The notes below the pieces were generated by a model, which made no database searches, was not told the DNA's origin, and was given only the letters and a program-made list of their open reading frames with translations. The translations under genes were made by a program, and so were the position numbers. From assembly GCF_026236535.1 (NCBI RefSeq), contig NZ_JAHTMW010000009.1:62001-126000 (forward strand): a stretch of 64,000 nucleotides of DNA. Reading direction: 5' to 3'. Of this stretch, positions 7,719 through 17,085 are shown one piece after another (positions within the stretch are counted from its first letter, which is position 1; every line of letters starts with the position of its first letter). The DNA is from Streptomyces sp. SKN60 (GTDB taxonomy: Bacteria; Actinomycetota; Actinomycetes; Streptomycetales; Streptomycetaceae).

Positions 7719-10310
7719 GTGGACGCCGAACTGACCAACAGGAGCCGGGACGCGCTGAACGCGGCGAGCAGCCGCGCCGTGTCCCAGGGGCACGCCGATC
7801 TGACCCCCGCGCACTTGCTGCTGGCCCTGCTGGCAGGCGCGGACAACGAGAACATCACCGACCTGCTGGCCGCCGTCGAGGCCGACCAGGCCGCCGTACG
7901 CTCCGGCGCGGAGCGGCTGCTCGCCGCGCTGCCCAGCGTCACCGGGTCCACGGTCGCGCCCCCGCAGCCCAGCCGTGAGCTGCTCGCCGTCATCGCCGAC
8001 GCCGACGCCCGCGCCAAGAAGCTCGGCGACGACTTCCTCTCCACCGAGCACCTGCTGATCGGCATCGCCGCCAAGGGCGGCCGCGCCGGCGAGCTGCTCG
8101 ACGGGCAGGGCGCCACCGCCGCCCGCCTCCAGGACGCCTTCACCAAGACCCGCGGCACCCGCCGGGTGACCAGCGCCGACCCCGAGGGCTCGTACAAGGC
8201 GCTGGAGAAGTTCGGCACCGACTTCACCGCCGCCGCCCGCGAGGGCAGGCTCGACCCGGTCATCGGCCGCGACCACGAGATCCGGCGCGTCGTCCAGGTC
8301 CTCTCCCGCCGCACCAAGAACAACCCGGTCCTCATCGGCGAGCCCGGCGTCGGCAAGACCGCCGTCGTCGAGGGCCTCGCCCAGCGGATCGTGAAGGGCG
8401 ACGTGCCCGAGTCGCTGCGCGACAAGCGTCTGGTCTCCCTCGACCTCGGCGCGATGGTCGCCGGCGCCAAGTACCGCGGCGAGTTCGAGGAGCGCCTGAA
8501 GACCGTCCTCTCCGAGATCAAGGAGAGCGACGGCCAGATCATCACCTTCATCGACGAGCTGCACACCGTCGTCGGCGCGGGCGCCGGCGGCGACTCCGCC
8601 ATGGACGCCGGCAACATGCTCAAGCCGATGCTGGCCCGCGGCGAGCTGCGCATGGTCGGCGCCACCACGCTCGACGAGTACCGCGAGCGGATCGAGAAGG
8701 ACCCCGCCCTGGAGCGCCGCTTCCAGCAGGTCCTGGTCGCCGAGCCGTCCGTCGAGGACACCGTCGCCATCCTGCGCGGCCTCAAGGGACGCTACGAGGC
8801 CCACCACAAGGTCCAGATCGCCGACTCCGCGCTGGTCGCCGCCGCGACCCTCTCCGACCGCTACATCACCTCCCGCTTCCTCCCCGACAAGGCCATCGAC
8901 CTGGTCGACGAGGCCGCCTCCCGGCTGCGCATGGAGATCGACTCCTCGCCCGTCGAGATCGACGAGCTCCAGCGCACCGTCGACCGGCTGCGGATGGAGG
9001 AGCTCGCCCTCTCCAAGGAGACCGACGAGGCCAGCCGCCAGCGCCTGGAGAAGCTGCGCCGCGACCTCGCCGACCGCGAGGAGGAGCTGCGCGGGCTCAC
9101 CGCCCGCTGGGAGAAGGAGAAACAGTCCCTCAACCGGGTCGGCGAGCTCAAGGAACAGCTCGACGGGCTGCGCGGCCGCGCCGAGCGCGCCCAGCGCGAC
9201 GGCGACTTCGACACCGCCTCCAAGCTGCTCTACGGCGAGATCCCGACCCTGGAGCGAGAGCTGGAGGCGGCGAGCGAGGCCGAGGCCCAGCAGGAGGCCG
9301 CCAAGGACACGATGGTCAAGGACCAGGTCGGCCCGGACGACATCGCCGACGTCGTCGGCGCCTGGACCGGCATCCCCGCCGGCCGTCTCCTGGAGGGCGA
9401 GACGCAGAAGCTGCTGCGCATGGAGGACGAGCTCGGCCGGCGCCTGATCGGCCAGAGCGAGGCCGTGCGGGCCGTCTCCGACGCGGTGCGCCGCACCCGG
9501 GCCGGCATCGCCGACCCCGACCGGCCCACCGGCTCCTTCCTCTTCCTCGGCCCCACCGGCGTCGGCAAGACCGAGCTCGCGAAGGCCCTCGCCGACTTCC
9601 TCTTCGACGACGAGCGGGCGATGGTCCGCATCGACATGTCGGAGTACGCGGAGAAGCACTCCGTCGCCCGTCTCGTCGGCGCGCCCCCCGGCTACGTGGG
9701 CTACGAGGAGGGCGGCCAGCTCACCGAGGCCGTCCGCCGCCGCCCGTACAGCGTCGTCCTCCTGGACGAGGTGGAGAAGGCCCACCCCGAGGTCTTCGAC
9801 ATCCTGCTCCAGGTCCTCGACGACGGCCGCCTCACCGACGGCCAGGGCCGCACGGTCGACTTCCGCAACACGATCCTGATCCTGACGTCCAACCTGGGCA
9901 GCCAGTTCCTCGTCGACCCCCTGACGGGGCCGGAGGAGAAGCGGGAGCGGGTCCTGGAGGTCGTCCGGGCGAGCTTCAAGCCGGAGTTCCTGAACCGGCT
10001 CGACGAGATCGTGGTCTTCTCCGCCCTGGAGCAGACCGAGCTGGCCCGCATCGCCCAGCTCCAGATCGACCGCCTGGCCCGCCGCCTCGCCGACCGCCGC
10101 CTCACCCTGGAGATCACCCCGGAGGCCCTGGCCTGGCTCGCGGAGGAGGGCAACGACCCGGCCTACGGCGCCCGCCCGCTGCGCCGCCTGATCCAGACCT
10201 CGATCGGCGACCGCCTCGCCAAGGAGATCCTGGCGGGCGAGGTCCGCGAGGGCGACACGGTCCGGGTGGACCGCTTCGAGGAGGGGCTGATCGTGGGGCG
10301 CGCGGAGTAG
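7719..10310 (+). CDS. clpB: Disaggregase ClpB (863 aa)
   Basis: Hsp100 AAA+ hexamer that extracts proteins from aggregates with DnaK/DnaJ. The start is GTG at 7719, with GAGGAGGAGA 8 bases upstream. The order is: N domain (1-150), first AAA+ module with Walker A GEPGVGKT near residue 207, a coiled-coil middle domain of full length (about 395-520) that marks ClpB rather than ClpA/ClpC, a second Walker A GPTGVGKT near 611, MSEYAEKHSVARLVGAPPGYVG, and the C-terminal domain. The HAIR upstream puts it in the HspR regulon with dnaK. Confidence 0.97.
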   Translation: MDAELTNRSRDALNAASSRAVSQGHADLTPAHLLLALLAGADNENITDLLAAVEADQAAVRSGAERLLAALPSVTGSTVAPPQPSRELLAVIADADARAKKLGDDFLSTEHLLIGIAAKGGRAGELLDGQGATAARLQDAFTKTRGTRRVTSADPEGSYKALEKFGTDFTAAAREGRLDPVIGRDHEIRRVVQVLSRRTKNNPVLIGEPGVGKTAVVEGLAQRIVKGDVPESLRDKRLVSLDLGAMVAGAKYRGEFEERLKTVLSEIKESDGQIITFIDELHTVVGAGAGGDSAMDAGNMLKPMLARGELRMVGATTLDEYRERIEKDPALERRFQQVLVAEPSVEDTVAILRGLKGRYEAHHKVQIADSALVAAATLSDRYITSRFLPDKAIDLVDEAASRLRMEIDSSPVEIDELQRTVDRLRMEELALSKETDEASRQRLEKLRRDLADREEELRGLTARWEKEKQSLNRVGELKEQLDGLRGRAERAQRDGDFDTASKLLYGEIPTLERELEAASEAEAQQEAAKDTMVKDQVGPDDIADVVGAWTGIPAGRLLEGETQKLLRMEDELGRRLIGQSEAVRAVSDAVRRTRAGIADPDRPTGSFLFLGPTGVGKTELAKALADFLFDDERAMVRIDMSEYAEKHSVARLVGAPPGYVGYEEGGQLTEAVRRRPYSVVLLDEVEKAHPEVFDILLQVLDDGRLTDGQGRTVDFRNTILILTSNLGSQFLVDPLTGPEEKRERVLEVVRASFKPEFLNRLDEIVVFSALEQTELARIAQLQIDRLARRLADRRLTLEITPEALAWLAEEGNDPAYGARPLRRLIQTSIGDRLAKEILAGEVREGDTVRVDRFEEGLIVGRAE

Positions 10311-10312
10311 GG

Positions 10313-10332
10313 CCGGGGGCCCCGGGGCCCGG
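10313..10332. terminator. GC-only hairpin after clpB
   Basis: A near-perfect self-complementary run of G and C begins three bases after the clpB stop and ends before the convergent gene at 10337. Terminator function is likely but the loop is minimal. Confidence 0.5.
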
Positions 10333-10336
10333 AAGG

Positions 10337-10783
10337 CTAGGAGTCGTAGGCCGTGACGCGTACGAGGGCGGTGTCCCCGCCCTCGTACCGCACGTGGATC
10401 CCGACCTCGTACGCCCACCCGGCCTTCGGCGGGTACGAGACGTGGAGCCCTTCCTCGTACGACGAGGCCTGCGCCGCGGGATAGCTTCCGGCCACCCAGC
10501 CGGCCACCTCGGCGGCGGGCATCCGGAACTGTGCCTCGACGTAGGTGTCCTGCCAGTGCATCGCGGTGCAGTGCGCGTCACGGGCGCTGCGCGGCAGCGT
10601 GGCCCACGCGTAGTCCAGCGCCTTGCCGCAGTCCACGGGCTGCTCCCTGGTGGACTCCGAGAACGAGTACGCGGCCCAGGCCACGCACCCGGCCGGCAGC
10701 AGCAGGAGCGTGCTCACCGCCGACGCGATCCAGATCCAGCGGTGCGAGCGACGCTTCCGTGTGTCCGTCTCCTTGACCCCCAT
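10337..10783 (-). CDS. Hypothetical single-pass membrane protein (148 aa)
   Basis: No family recognised. A charged N-terminus (KRRSHR) leads into one transmembrane helix (about residues 17-38). The rest would be outside the cell and has two cysteines (in VDCGKALDYAW and DAHCTAMHW) that could form a disulfide, plus aromatic-rich segments (AGWVAGSYPAAQASSYEEG, AGWAYEVGIHVRY). It is convergent with clpB and divergent from the YbjN gene. Confidence 0.7.
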   Translation of the reverse strand: MGVKETDTRKRRSHRWIWIASAVSTLLLLPAGCVAWAAYSFSESTREQPVDCGKALDYAWATLPRSARDAHCTAMHWQDTYVEAQFRMPAAEVAGWVAGSYPAAQASSYEEGLHVSYPPKAGWAYEVGIHVRYEGGDTALVRVTAYDS

Positions 10784-10887
10784 GGGTCGAGATCATGTCA
10801 GCCCGCAGCTGATCGCGCCGTGGGGACTTGCCACGCCCCGCCCGCCATGGGGGAGGATGGCGGGCATCCGTACGAAGGGAAATCCCG

Positions 10888-11433
10888 GTGAGCATCGACC
10901 CGTCCTCGATTCCTAATTTCGGGGCACAGCCCCAGCCTCAGGCCGGAGGACCGGCGGGCCCCGTCGTCCCCGACCAGGACCTGGTCAAGCAGCTGCTCGA
11001 CCAGATGGAGCTGAAGTACATCGTCGACGACGAGGGTGACCTCGCGGCGCCGTGGGAGGACTTCCGCACGTACTTCATGTTCCGCGGCGAGGCCGAGCAG
11101 CAGGTCTTCTCGGTCCGCACGTTCTACGACCGCCCGCACGCCGCGGACGACCGGGCCAAGATCCTCGACGCGATCGACGACTGGAACCGGCGCACCCTGT
11201 GGCCCAAGGTCTACACCCACCTGCACGAGGAGGAGGACGGCTCCGCCACCCTCCGTCTCATCGGTGAGGCCCAGATGCTGATCGGCACCGGCGTGGCTCT
11301 GGAGCACTTCGTGTCCTCCACCGTCAGCTGGGTCCGCGCGTCGATCGAGTTCGACAAGTGGATCGTCGAGCAGTTCGGCCTGGAGTCCCCGGAGGACAAG
11401 GAGTCCGGCGACGGCGAGGGCGACGCCGAGTAG
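10888..11433 (+). CDS. YbjN-domain protein (181 aa)
   Basis: The GTG at 10888 follows GAAGGGA and gives MSIDPSSIPNF. A short Pro/Gln-rich leader precedes a YbjN-type domain (about 35-165), which belongs to the broad type-III-secretion-chaperone-like fold found as single genes in actinobacteria. The C-terminus is acidic (EDKESGDGEGDAE). The function is unknown; YbjN proteins are linked to stress responses in other bacteria, but nothing here tests that. Confidence 0.85.
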   Translation: MSIDPSSIPNFGAQPQPQAGGPAGPVVPDQDLVKQLLDQMELKYIVDDEGDLAAPWEDFRTYFMFRGEAEQQVFSVRTFYDRPHAADDRAKILDAIDDWNRRTLWPKVYTHLHEEEDGSATLRLIGEAQMLIGTGVALEHFVSSTVSWVRASIEFDKWIVEQFGLESPEDKESGDGEGDAE

Positions 11434-11448
11434 TCACTCGGAGAGCGC

Positions 11449-12690
11449 TCAAAGAGCCATGCGCGCGAGCGTCAGCGCGTACGGCGCATAGGCGAAGGAG
11501 AGCCCGGCCAGGCCCGCGATCACCACGATCGCGGCGCCCGGCCGGGCTCTCGTCATCGCGCGGGCCAGCGGCAGCAGCAGCGGGAAGGCCGGCAGCAGGA
11601 AGCGCGGCTTCGATTCGAAGAAGCCCGAGCCGCCGACCGTGATCAGGACGAGGACCCCGGTGTAGACGAGCACCGGCAGCGGCGGCCGCTCCGCCCGCTC
11701 CCCGCTCACGAGCAGCGCGAAGAGCAGCACCCCCGCCCCGGTGATCACCAGGGCCATCGCGAAGCCGAACTGGGTGGTGCCGGTCAGCATGTCCCGTACG
11801 AAGCGGAGCGCGCCCCGCCCGAAGTCGAAGCGCGAGGTCCAGCCGTCCTGCACGGCGAAGTAGCCGCCGAGCAGATCGCCGCGCCGGGCGCCGACCCACA
11901 GCAGGTACGAGAGCCAGCCGACGGGCGCGAGCGCGGCCCCCGCCCACACCGGCCGGGCGACCCGTCCGCGCCGCCGCCACAGCTCCAGGCCGGCCGCGGC
12001 GAGCACCGCGGCGGCGATGGCGACCCCGTTGGGCCGGGACAGACCCGCCAGCGCGGCCAGGGCCCCCGCCCACAGCCAGCGCCGGGTGAGCAGCGCGTAC
12101 AGCGCCCAGGCCGCGAAGGCGGTCATCAGCGGCTCGGTGTACGCCATGGACAGCACGATCGAGTGCGGAAGCAGCCCCCACAGCAGCACGGTGAGCACGG
12201 CCGTGCGGCGGCCGGCGAGCCGTTCCGCGACCAGGAAGATCCCCCAGGCCGCGGCCCCGGCGGCGGACCAGGACAGCAGCAGCCCGGCCGTGCCGCCGCT
12301 GATGGGCAGCACGCCGGTGACGGCCCGGACGAGCCCCGGATAGAGCGGGAAGAACGCCAGGTCGGACTGGACCACCCCGTCCGGCCAGGTCAGCGTGTGC
12401 CCGTAGCCGTGCGCCGCGATCCGGGTGTACCAGTCGGAGTCCCAGGACTTCGCGAGCAGCGCCCGCGGGGAGCGCCCGATGTGCCGGGCCCACAGGGCGA
12501 GCACCAGTATTCCGGTGAGCCGGGCGGCGGCGAAGAGCCCGAGGGCGGGGGCCGCCCGGCGCAGCGACGCCCGCCACCGGGGCGCCCGCCACCACGGCGC
12601 CCGCCGTACGGGTGGGACGGCGGGCGCGGCGGCGGACGCCGGCCGGTCGAGGGTCTCGGCGGACAGGGGGCACCTCCGTGCGCACGGCAA
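11449..12690 (-). CDS. Polytopic GT-C (PIG-V/mannosyltransferase-like) membrane protein (413 aa)
   Basis: Multi-span protein with about ten hydrophobic segments. The conserved loop after the first helix reads SWDSDWYTRIAAHGYG and then LAFFPLYPG, the pattern of PIG-V-type mannosyltransferases that use a lipid-linked sugar donor at the outer membrane face. FESKPRFLLPAFPLLLPLA near the C-terminus is also typical. The start is uncertain: the frame opens with TTG at 12690, but GGAGG at 12677-12673 is better spaced for the CTG at 12666. The acceptor is not known. Confidence 0.75.
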   Translation of the reverse strand: MPCARRCPLSAETLDRPASAAAPAVPPVRRAPWWRAPRWRASLRRAAPALGLFAAARLTGILVLALWARHIGRSPRALLAKSWDSDWYTRIAAHGYGHTLTWPDGVVQSDLAFFPLYPGLVRAVTGVLPISGGTAGLLLSWSAAGAAAWGIFLVAERLAGRRTAVLTVLLWGLLPHSIVLSMAYTEPLMTAFAAWALYALLTRRWLWAGALAALAGLSRPNGVAIAAAVLAAAGLELWRRRGRVARPVWAGAALAPVGWLSYLLWVGARRGDLLGGYFAVQDGWTSRFDFGRGALRFVRDMLTGTTQFGFAMALVITGAGVLLFALLVSGERAERPPLPVLVYTGVLVLITVGGSGFFESKPRFLLPAFPLLLPLARAMTRARPGAAIVVIAGLAGLSFAYAPYALTLARMAL

Positions 12691-12770
12691 ACCGAGTATG
12701 GGGCGAATCGATCATTACCCGATAAATCGGTCTACATGAAGAGCGCTCCCGCGCGCCGGGGGCGCGCCCG

Positions 12771-14516
12771 TCAGAAGCGCCGGATCACCCGCAGCTTGTC
12801 GGTGTAGAGGTCGCCCGGCGCCCCGTTCAGGACCGACTTGCCGCCGACGTCGCCGATGGTCGGCCCGTTCGGCGTCTTGCGGCTGGAGACGAAGCGCTGC
12901 TTGCCGTACCCGTCCACGCCCAGGTAGATCCCGATGTGACCGCCCGCGTCCGAGGACTCGTCGGTGTCGAAGAAGACCGTGTCGCCGATCCGCAGCCCGT
13001 CAAGCGACGGCGCCTGACCGGTGGCCTCGGCGACCACCACACCGGGCCCGGAGGCCGCGAGGTCCTTCGACTCGCGCGGCAGCCGGCCGCCGCCGAACTG
13101 CTGGTAGCGGACCATCGGCAGGCCCAGGTGGTAGCCGTAGACCATCCGGACGAAGCCCGAGCAGTCCAGACAGCCGTCGAAGTCGGGGTTGGCGTCCCAG
13201 TGCTCGCCGCTCTCCGCGAAGTCCCAGTCGAGCCCCATGAACTGGTGGAAGTCCGCCCCGACCTTGCGCAGCCCGGTCACCGGGTCGGCCTTGCTGTACC
13301 CGGCGGTGCCGAGCACCCGCGCGCCCTGCCGCGCCGGATCGGTGACGTCCGGGGCGTACGGCCGGTACATGGAGCTGTACGCCAGGACGTCCGGCGAGGT
13401 GTCGCCGGCCCAGTCCCGGATCCGCTGCTCCACCGCGGGCGTCCACGTGCCGTCGTACGGCTCGGGCAGCACCCGCACCCAGGTGTCGTGGGTGACCAGC
13501 GGCGGGTCGACCCACAGTGCCGAGTCGATCCGGAAGTCGTACACCCGGGCCTGCGGGCTCACCGTCGCACCGAGCGACGACAGGCCGCGTACGCCGACGG
13601 TCCCGGCGCCGAACACCTTGGCCGGGTCCGGCTCCGGGTCGCGCACCGCGTGCTGCCAGCCGGTCGGCTCGGTCACGCCCGTGCCGTGCTTCCAGGCCCG
13701 CGCCCGCAGCACGTCGCCGGTCTTCTCGACCCGTACCCACCAGTGGTCGAAGGCGGCGAAGCCGCTGCCGACCGTGACCGCCGTGCCGAGCACGGTCGAG
13801 ACGTCGGCCAGTTCCTTCTCCAGGACCAGCTGCACCTCACCGGCCGGGGTCACGACGAGCCGGGCCCGGTAGTGGTTGTTGACGTCCTGCGCGCCGAACA
13901 CGAGCGCGAGCGAGACGGGTGCGCCGGCCGGCAGCCGGTCGAAGGAGAACCGGGCGGCCGCGGAGACGTCGCCGATGCCGTGGTCCGGCAGCAGCGCGTA
14001 GCGGCTCTTGTTGGGGGCCAGGGTGATGGCGGCCCGGCCGGACTCCAGGAAGTAGTCGGCGTCCGTGCCGTTCACGTGCGACCAGGTGCCGCCGCCCGGC
14101 GACATGCCCCAGCCGCCGGTCGGCGGGGTCCGCGAGAAGGCGTCGGCGACGGCCTTCTTCTGCTCGGTGAACCAGCGCCGCGGCCCGCGCACGGTCACCG
14201 TCCGCGCCCCGGTGGTCAGCGTGGCGAGCACGCCGCCCGCGTCGGACACCTCCAGACCGCCGGGCAGCGCCCGGGTGGTCAGCGCGCCCGCCGGGTGCGC
14301 CGTGAAGTGCCACGGGTCGGTCGGGTCGACCACCATCGGCAGCCGCCCGTCCGCGCCGCCCGGCCCGGCGAGCCCCGCTGCGGTCGCTGTTGCTGCGGTC
14401 GCTGTCGCTGCGGCGGCCGGCGCCGCAGCGGCGAGCGGCAGCGCCCCGCCCGCCGCCACCCCGGCCAGCGTGCCCAGCAGCGCGCGGCGGCTGGGCGTGA
14501 ACTCTCCTCTGGACAT
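12771..14516 (-). CDS. Tat-exported NlpC/P60 (C40) protein (581 aa)
   Basis: The N-terminus has a twin-arginine signal (SRRALLG, then an Ala-rich hydrophobic core and AAAAP cleavage region), followed by an unusual Ala/Thr repeat stretch (about 35-48). Residues of about 60-330 form a beta-rich region resembling a concanavalin-like binding domain. The C-terminal NlpC/P60 domain has the nucleophile C452 in DCSGFVRMVYG and a likely catalytic His in GGHIGIYLG. Such enzymes cut cell-wall peptides. The ATG at 14516 has GGGGGG upstream. The Tat route suggests folding in the cytoplasm before export. Confidence 0.82.
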   Translation of the reverse strand: MSRGEFTPSRRALLGTLAGVAAGGALPLAAAAPAAAATATAATATAAGLAGPGGADGRLPMVVDPTDPWHFTAHPAGALTTRALPGGLEVSDAGGVLATLTTGARTVTVRGPRRWFTEQKKAVADAFSRTPPTGGWGMSPGGGTWSHVNGTDADYFLESGRAAITLAPNKSRYALLPDHGIGDVSAAARFSFDRLPAGAPVSLALVFGAQDVNNHYRARLVVTPAGEVQLVLEKELADVSTVLGTAVTVGSGFAAFDHWWVRVEKTGDVLRARAWKHGTGVTEPTGWQHAVRDPEPDPAKVFGAGTVGVRGLSSLGATVSPQARVYDFRIDSALWVDPPLVTHDTWVRVLPEPYDGTWTPAVEQRIRDWAGDTSPDVLAYSSMYRPYAPDVTDPARQGARVLGTAGYSKADPVTGLRKVGADFHQFMGLDWDFAESGEHWDANPDFDGCLDCSGFVRMVYGYHLGLPMVRYQQFGGGRLPRESKDLAASGPGVVVAEATGQAPSLDGLRIGDTVFFDTDESSDAGGHIGIYLGVDGYGKQRFVSSRKTPNGPTIGDVGGKSVLNGAPGDLYTDKLRVIRRF

Positions 14517-14583
14517 GCGTCCCCCCTGCTCCGAACGGCCGTCCGCCCCTCGGACGCCGGTCAGTCCGGGACCCTACTTGCGG

Positions 14584-15753
<1,170 letters not shown>

Positions 15754-15910
15754 GGGCGCCATCCTGGGCCGAAGCTCTGGACTTGCTCAAGTGCGCTTTG
15801 ACGCTCTCCGGGGCGGGAATCCCCCTCGCACAGGCGCCGAACAGGCGCCGAGTGGGCCGAACAGGCATCGGGGCCGGTCGTCGACCGGCTCCTCACTGAC
15901 GGGGGACGAC

Positions 15911-16129
15911 ATGGAAGTCTTCGTGGTGTTCGCACTCATCGTGCTCGTGGTCGTCGGCTTCTCGGCGGCGTCGGGCGGCAGCTCCCGCCGACGGCGCCGG
16001 CGCCGTCGCGGCGGCTGGTCGAGCGGCGGCGGCAGTGGCGGCGGCTGCGGCTCGTCCTCGTGCGGGTCCTCGTCCTGCGGTTCGTCCTCGTGCGGGGGCG
16101 GCGGCTGCGGCGGAGGCGGCGGCGACTGA
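15911..16129 (+). CDS. Small membrane protein with Cys/Gly-rich tail (72 aa)
   Basis: No named family recognised. One transmembrane helix (residues 2-20) is followed by a run of eight arginines (about 27-34) and then a tail of Gly, Ser and Cys in which CGSS repeats three times and ends in a Gly/Cys block; there are seven cysteines in all. The Arg block should keep the tail on the cytoplasmic side. The ATG at 15911 is preceded by GGGGGA. The tail could bind metal or be modified, but low complexity also favours simple repeat drift. A hairpin follows at 16170. Confidence 0.7.
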   Translation: MEVFVVFALIVLVVVGFSAASGGSSRRRRRRRRGGWSSGGGSGGGCGSSSCGSSSCGSSSCGGGGCGGGGGD

Positions 16130-16169
16130 GCGGTGCGCGGCGCCGCGACCGAGCGGCGCGTGGGGAGAG

Positions 16170-16197
16170 TGCCCGGGCGGGTTGGTGCGCCCGGGCA
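16170..16197. terminator. Hairpin after the Cys/Gly-rich gene
   Basis: TGCCCGGGCG (16170-16179) pairs perfectly with CGCCCGGGCA (16188-16197) across 8 bases, 40 bp after the stop codon. Confidence 0.75.
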
Positions 16198-16203
16198 ACG
16201 GCC

Positions 16204-16259
16204 TTGGGTGATCGTTCTGTTGGGTGATGGTGGGAACCATTGGGCGATTGTGGGAATCC
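16204..16259. repeat. Direct repeats TTGGG(T/C)GAT in a low-GC promoter region
   Basis: Copies of the 9-mer start at 16204, 16220 and 16240. The second and third belong to adjacent 20-bp units (16220-16239, 16240-16259) that agree at 16 of 20 positions. The position upstream of the DUF2617 gene suggests protein binding sites. Confidence 0.55.
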
Positions 16260-16491
16260 CGCGATCGAATCCGACTGAACAGTTGAACCGAGAGGCCCCC
16301 GAGGGGATGGAAACCACGCCAAGTTGGGCAAAAACGCTGTGAGCCGACCATGGTTCGTGATTCCCTCGCTGTCGAGAACATCCAGCCCTCGGACCGTGTG
16401 TGGACCCGAGCCGGCGATCCCCACTCCCGGTCGAGACCTCGACCGGGACGCCCCCGGCCCACCCGTCAAACCGTGTTTGCGGAGCCGATCC

Positions 16492-17010
16492 ATGCTCACC
16501 ACCCTGAAGACCTCCTACACCGATACCCGCGCGGCCGACCTGGCCTGGGCGCTGGGGCGCGATCCGCTGCCCGCGCTCGCGGTGCTCGACCTCGAACTCG
16601 CCGGAGCGAAGCTGCAGTTGCGGCTGCTCGGCGCCTCCCACCAGGTGCTCCTGGAGGAGGAGAGCCGCAGTTGCTCGGAGACCGTCGCCTGCATGCCCGG
16701 CAGCAGCACCCCGCTGCCGCTCGGCGTGTCCAAGCGGGTGGGCGAGTGGGAGTACGAGTTCGCCGCCCGCGTCGAGACCCTCACCCAGGGCTCGTTCGCG
16801 GGCCGCGCACAGGAGTTGCTCGCACTCGTCGCCGACCATCCGCACGGCCTCGCGGGGACCTTCCCCGGCTCGCCGCACGCCTTCACGGCGATGCTGGCGC
16901 AGCGCCACGAGGGCCAGGTGCGCTGGCGCACCTGGCACGCCTACCCGCAGGAAGGGCAGTTGGTCGTGACCCGGACCCGGATCGGTGCGCGTATGCCCGC
17001 TTCGCTCTGA
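16492..17010 (+). CDS. DUF2617 family protein (172 aa)
   Basis: The start is the ATG at 16492 (MLTTLKTSYTDTRAADL), where family similarity begins; the frame is open for a further 56 codons but without homology. Conserved stretches are LRLLGASHQVLLEEE, VGEWEYEFAARVET, ADHPHGLAGTFPGSPHAF and WRTWHAYPQEGQLV. The function is unknown. In Streptomyces this family commonly lies next to the polyamine-synthase-like gene that follows here 75 bp downstream. The preceding promoter region carries direct repeats. Confidence 0.85.
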   Translation: MLTTLKTSYTDTRAADLAWALGRDPLPALAVLDLELAGAKLQLRLLGASHQVLLEEESRSCSETVACMPGSSTPLPLGVSKRVGEWEYEFAARVETLTQGSFAGRAQELLALVADHPHGLAGTFPGSPHAFTAMLAQRHEGQVRWRTWHAYPQEGQLVVTRTRIGARMPASL

Positions 17011-17085
17011 CGCGCCGCACATATGCCTCAGGTGCACTCGTGTGGGTGACAAGCGGCGATCAATCTGTGACGTAGCGTTACGAAC

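Larger units (their letters stand above)
16130..16491. other. 362-bp region without a gene: terminator, repeats and leader
   Basis: The left part holds two hairpins (about 16142-16160 and 16170-16197). From about 16200 to 16345 the base composition drops well below the surrounding GC level, with a tandem 20-bp repeat at 16220-16259, as expected of a promoter and operator region for the gene at 16492. The remaining 150 bp to the start codon show no gene that I can support; short frames there lack ribosome sites and family features. Confidence 0.6.

Noticed and set aside
7587..10418. 943-codon open frame antisense to clpB
   Set aside because: Antisense frame of a high-GC gene; composition is Leu/Gly/Val/Asp-rich without any domain, and clpB is certain.
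16250..16290. tRNA-like sequence ATCGAATCC
   Set aside because: The T-loop resemblance is isolated; no acceptor or anticodon stem can be formed around it.
16133..16342. 69-codon frame in the long gap
   Set aside because: No ribosome site; it covers the hairpin and direct repeats; no similarity pattern recognised.
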